This document shows, one piece after another, positions 23,248 through 25,830 of a stretch of 25,830 nt of DNA. Positions within the stretch are counted from its first letter, which is position 1. Each line of letters starts with the position of its first letter. The notes beneath the pieces were generated by a model. That model had not been told where the DNA came from and searched no databases. It saw only the letters and a program-made list of their open reading frames with translations. The DNA comes from Anaerolineae bacterium (GTDB lineage Bacteria > Chloroflexota > Anaerolineae > 4572-78 > J111). The stretch lies in assembly GCA_023382535.1 (NCBI GenBank), contig JAHDWA010000101.1, forward strand, positions 1 to 25,830. Reading direction: 5' to 3'. Position numbers and translations under genes: made by a program.

Positions 23248-25830
23248 AATGAACTCGCTCAGCCGTCACCACGCTTCAAAGGCGACGGTCGAGCAATGGC
23301 TGCCGGAGTGGAACCCGGTCCTGTCCGGATTGTCTGCCAGCAAACAAGAGCAGTACGCCCATGGCCACGCCGCCTGTGTCGCGCCAAACGCCAACGGAGC
23401 CGGGGAGGATATCCTTTTTCGCTGCCGCTCCGGCCATTATAATGCCGCCGGCGACAGCGTGGTCAACACCTACCTCTACATCTCCGTCCTCAAAGGAACC
23501 GACCTGGACAACCCGGCCACGTGGGACAGCAAATGGACCAACGCCGGAGCCGCCGGCCTGATGTGGCCGGCCTGGACCGCCAACAGCGGCGGGCAGTATG
23601 GCGGCTCCCTGGCCTGTGTCTGGACCGGCTCGGTCTTTCGAGTCTTTTTCTCTACCTCCAGCGGTTACATTTATCAGCTCGATTTCAATACCTCCGGCGC
23701 TCAGGTGGGCGCGCTGGTGCAGGTGGCCGCGCTCGGCGCCAACTCCATGCGCCTGGCCTCGATGCAGTTCGCCACCTGTAGCCCGAATGAGCTATTCGTG
23801 GCCATGATCGGCCTGACCAGCGACTTCACCCTCGAAGATCCGACCCCAACCGCGACCTGGCAAAAGCCGGTCTACGGCTCGATGCTCTACCGCTACGTCT
23901 GGAACGGCTCAAGCTGGATACTGGACGCCCGCTTTCCCTTCTATACCCACATGGAATGTGCGCTGATGCGCGACAGCCAGTTTCAATTTGGCGGCGATGG
24001 AACCGGCTACGGCAGCGACGTCTGGGGCAACGGCTCGGCCAACGCCATCACCGCCCAGTGGGGCAAGCGCCCCTGCGGCGGCCTGGCCGTAAGTGAGATT
24101 GACGCCAACACGGTCGTCGTCTCGGCCGGCTTTACCTTCTGGAAACGGTATGGCTATAACACCCATAACCAGGGCGTACTCAGCTTTATTTTCTACCGCG
24201 ACAGCGGTTTATGGGAGCGCAATTTTGAGGCCGGCCTGTCCGACTACGTGGACGAGCGGCTGGACTTCGACGCTTTCGCCCGCGGCTGTAAGGTCGAGGG
24301 TAATAATTTCCTGGTCTGGTCCAGGAACGTCGAACCCTCGGACTACGATCAATTGGATGCCGCCCAATCCCTGCCGCGCACCCGTGAAGTGGTCTATGCC
24401 AAAATCTCTGCTGACGGCAAGTTTCTGACGCAGTACCAGTACCTCGGCTCGCAGGACGACCTCACCAGTGCGGCGATTGTTGTCGTCAACCACGCCGGCA
24501 GCAAAACGCTGTACGCCCTGGGCTGGCGCTGTGTTTACAAATCCGACCCGGCCAGCTTCGCCTGCACCGTTCCCGCCCCGCAGGACCTGGAGCTGTGCTG
24601 TGACGCCTGGCAGACCCAGGTCAGCAACCGCTGGAGCATGCAGGCCGATCTCAACATTGAGGACGCCGGTGCCCTGTTTGCGCCCGGCACCAAGCTAAAG
24701 CCGGGCTCACTGGTGCGGATTTACGCCGGGACGCCCAGCGAGCAGGTCCAGATTGCCCAGGGGCTGATTGATACCATCAGCCCCAGCCTCAGTCTGGAAC
24801 AGGAAACGCACCGGGCTAAAGCGGTGGCCAGGGCTGAGAAGGGGCTGCTCGATCCGCGCAGCGAGGAGATGCAGGACATCCTGCCCCAGCAAACGCTGCG
24901 GGTCGCCCCGACCGACCCGATCAAGAATATCGCCGTTCACAACGGCTATTGGGACGTGCAGCTCATGGAGTGGCCCAATCACTACTTTCCCGGCAGCTAC
25001 AATCATCTTCAGCTCCAAAACTGCTACCGCCTCCTCAGCTTCCCTTATGCCAACACCGGCGGCGACCAGGGGCCGGGCTATCCTGGCATGTGCCTCGACC
25101 AGCGCGCCCAGCACAAGGGGACGTGGTTCAACGATCTGGCCTGGACCGGCGCATCCTCGACCGTGGACGGCTCGGTGCAGGCCAGCGTCAGATTTGGGAC
25201 CAACGTCAACAAAGGCAACTTTACCTTTTGGGCCAGGGAAGGCAGCCAGGTCTACGCCCAGGTCCTCAAGCAAAACGGGATCATCATGGGCATCAACTGG
25301 CGCACCGGCGGTTACGGCGGGCCGCGTTTCAACCCGCCCCCCACTGCTAATGCACCGTGGGGCGTAGCCCAACACGCTTTAATGGCCGGGGTCATCTGCC
25401 ACGCGGCCGAGGTCGGCAAAAAATATGCGTTTGTCTGGGAGTGCAATTCTTATTTTGGCGGCTTCAGCAACAACGTTTTCAACGGCTCCAGCCACACCGA
25501 CGACACCTGGCGCAAGGAGAATTTCGACCGGGCCGACTACAGCGCCCACGGTGTCGGCTCCAACCGGCTCTACCTGATCGAGTCGGATTACGACGAAATC
25601 AACCCCAAGTGGAACGACCCGGCCGCCCCCAGGTGGATTCACAAGAGCATCGCCGGCGGCTTAAACGTGAACGGTATCCTCGTTCCCGGCCAGCCGGCTG
25701 ACTTGAGAATGATTGTCATCGGTGGGACGATCTACTGCTTTTTCCGGCCGCACCACCTTTATAACCAGGCTCCCTCGCAATGGTACTACGCCTTCAGCTA
25801 CGAGGCCGGGCGCTTCGGCGCGGGCCGCTT
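23213..25830 (+). CDS. large tail-tip / fibre-like protein, partial at window end
   Basis: An uninterrupted frame from ATG 23213 (ribosome site AGAGGA at 23202-23207) to the window edge, so the 3' end is missing; at least 872 residues. The N-terminal 400 or so residues are Trp/Gly/Ser/Asn-rich repeats of short strands (GSVFRVFFSTSSGYIYQLDF; SMLYRYVWNGSSWILDARF), suggesting a beta-propeller-like or sugar-binding module. A middle section (about 470-560) has WSMQADLNIEDAG, LKPGSLVRIYAGT and QIAQGLIDTISPSLSLEQE. It resembles the beta-barrel of baseplate-hub or tail-associated proteins, where 'VRIYaG...G.ID' is usual. The remainder is again beta-rich and aromatic, lectin-like. Likely role: host contact at the tail tip. 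Exact family not recognised. Confidence 0.72.
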   Translation, partial: MAITLSPTLTTEMNSLSRHHASKATVEQWLPEWNPVLSGLSASKQEQYAHGHAACVAPNANGAGEDILFRCRSGHYNAAGDSVVNTYLYISVLKGTDLDNPATWDSKWTNAGAAGLMWPAWTANSGGQYGGSLACVWTGSVFRVFFSTSSGYIYQLDFNTSGAQVGALVQVAALGANSMRLASMQFATCSPNELFVAMIGLTSDFTLEDPTPTATWQKPVYGSMLYRYVWNGSSWILDARFPFYTHMECALMRDSQFQFGGDGTGYGSDVWGNGSANAITAQWGKRPCGGLAVSEIDANTVVVSAGFTFWKRYGYNTHNQGVLSFIFYRDSGLWERNFEAGLSDYVDERLDFDAFARGCKVEGNNFLVWSRNVEPSDYDQLDAAQSLPRTREVVYAKISADGKFLTQYQYLGSQDDLTSAAIVVVNHAGSKTLYALGWRCVYKSDPASFACTVPAPQDLELCCDAWQTQVSNRWSMQADLNIEDAGALFAPGTKLKPGSLVRIYAGTPSEQVQIAQGLIDTISPSLSLEQETHRAKAVARAEKGLLDPRSEEMQDILPQQTLRVAPTDPIKNIAVHNGYWDVQLMEWPNHYFPGSYNHLQLQNCYRLLSFPYANTGGDQGPGYPGMCLDQRAQHKGTWFNDLAWTGASSTVDGSVQASVRFGTNVNKGNFTFWAREGSQVYAQVLKQNGIIMGINWRTGGYGGPRFNPPPTANAPWGVAQHALMAGVICHAAEVGKKYAFVWECNSYFGGFSNNVFNGSSHTDDTWRKENFDRADYSAHGVGSNRLYLIESDYDEINPKWNDPAAPRWIHKSIAGGLNVNGILVPGQPADLRMIVIGGTIYCFFRPHHLYNQAPSQWYYAFSYEAGRFGAGR

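Noticed and set aside
24707..25375. Minus-strand 222-codon frame near the window end.
   Set aside because: The plus strand holds a continuous coding frame from 23213 to the edge with a good ribosome site; the minus frame is its shadow.
1..25830. tRNA, rRNA, integrase, terminase, lysis genes or att sites.
   Set aside because: None could be supported by reading the sequence; absence of short RNA genes was judged by eye only.

Overview
The window joins two unlike pieces of DNA. Bases 1 to about 3110 are AT-rich and hold a compact 5-methylcytosine restriction-modification (RM) module on the + strand: an HNH_2-type endonuclease with an uncertain N-terminus, a small iron-sulfur glycosylase resembling the archaeal thymine-DNA glycosylase MIG, and a C5-cytosine methyltransferase. 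A strong intrinsic terminator (3077-3112) closes it. From about 3250 to the end the DNA is GC-rich, with GC-rich third codon positions, and encodes the head and tail morphogenesis genes of a long-tailed double-stranded DNA phage or prophage.

The phage order is: portal (3286), coiled-coil scaffold (5034), N4-gp56-like major capsid protein (5912), two head-tail connector-type proteins (7428, 8078), a glycosyltransferase-like protein (8651), tail tube (9568), a 39-residue ORF (10673), a tail assembly chaperone pair probably joined by -1 frameshifting (10939-11744), one opposite-strand gene (12046-11606), a 3457-residue giant tape-measure protein (12169-22542), two small post-tape-measure genes and a large tail-tip or fibre protein that runs off the window (23213 onward). 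No terminase, integrase or lysis gene is present. The spot just upstream of the portal, where a terminase usually lies, is taken by the RM module.

The most notable candidate is inside the giant protein. Its C-terminal half is a conventional tape measure (hydrophobic stretch, long coiled coil, terminal AEGG...GEYVVP motif). Its N-terminal half carries tandem helix-turn-helix-like motifs, a KG-containing beta-rich segment and a GGDNDSDQ motif preceded by RNP and HPHQ. That arrangement resembles the double-psi beta-barrel RNA polymerases, where the equivalent motif is NADFDGDQ in bacterial beta-prime. I infer a possible virion-packaged RNA polymerase fused to a tape measure; this needs structural confirmation.

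Non-coding DNA is also structured. At least three intergenic copies of a palindromic element (core TTCCCCAATTGGGGAA) occur in both orientations. Seven-base-period G-rich and C-rich arms form large hairpins, one lying exactly between a Shine-Dalgarno sequence and its start codon. Two identical 14-bp near-palindromes precede the portal gene.

The host cannot be named from this sequence. High GC, heptameric C-rich repeats and dispersed palindromes would suit a filamentous or phototrophic lineage such as Chloroflexota or Cyanobacteria, but this is a weak inference.
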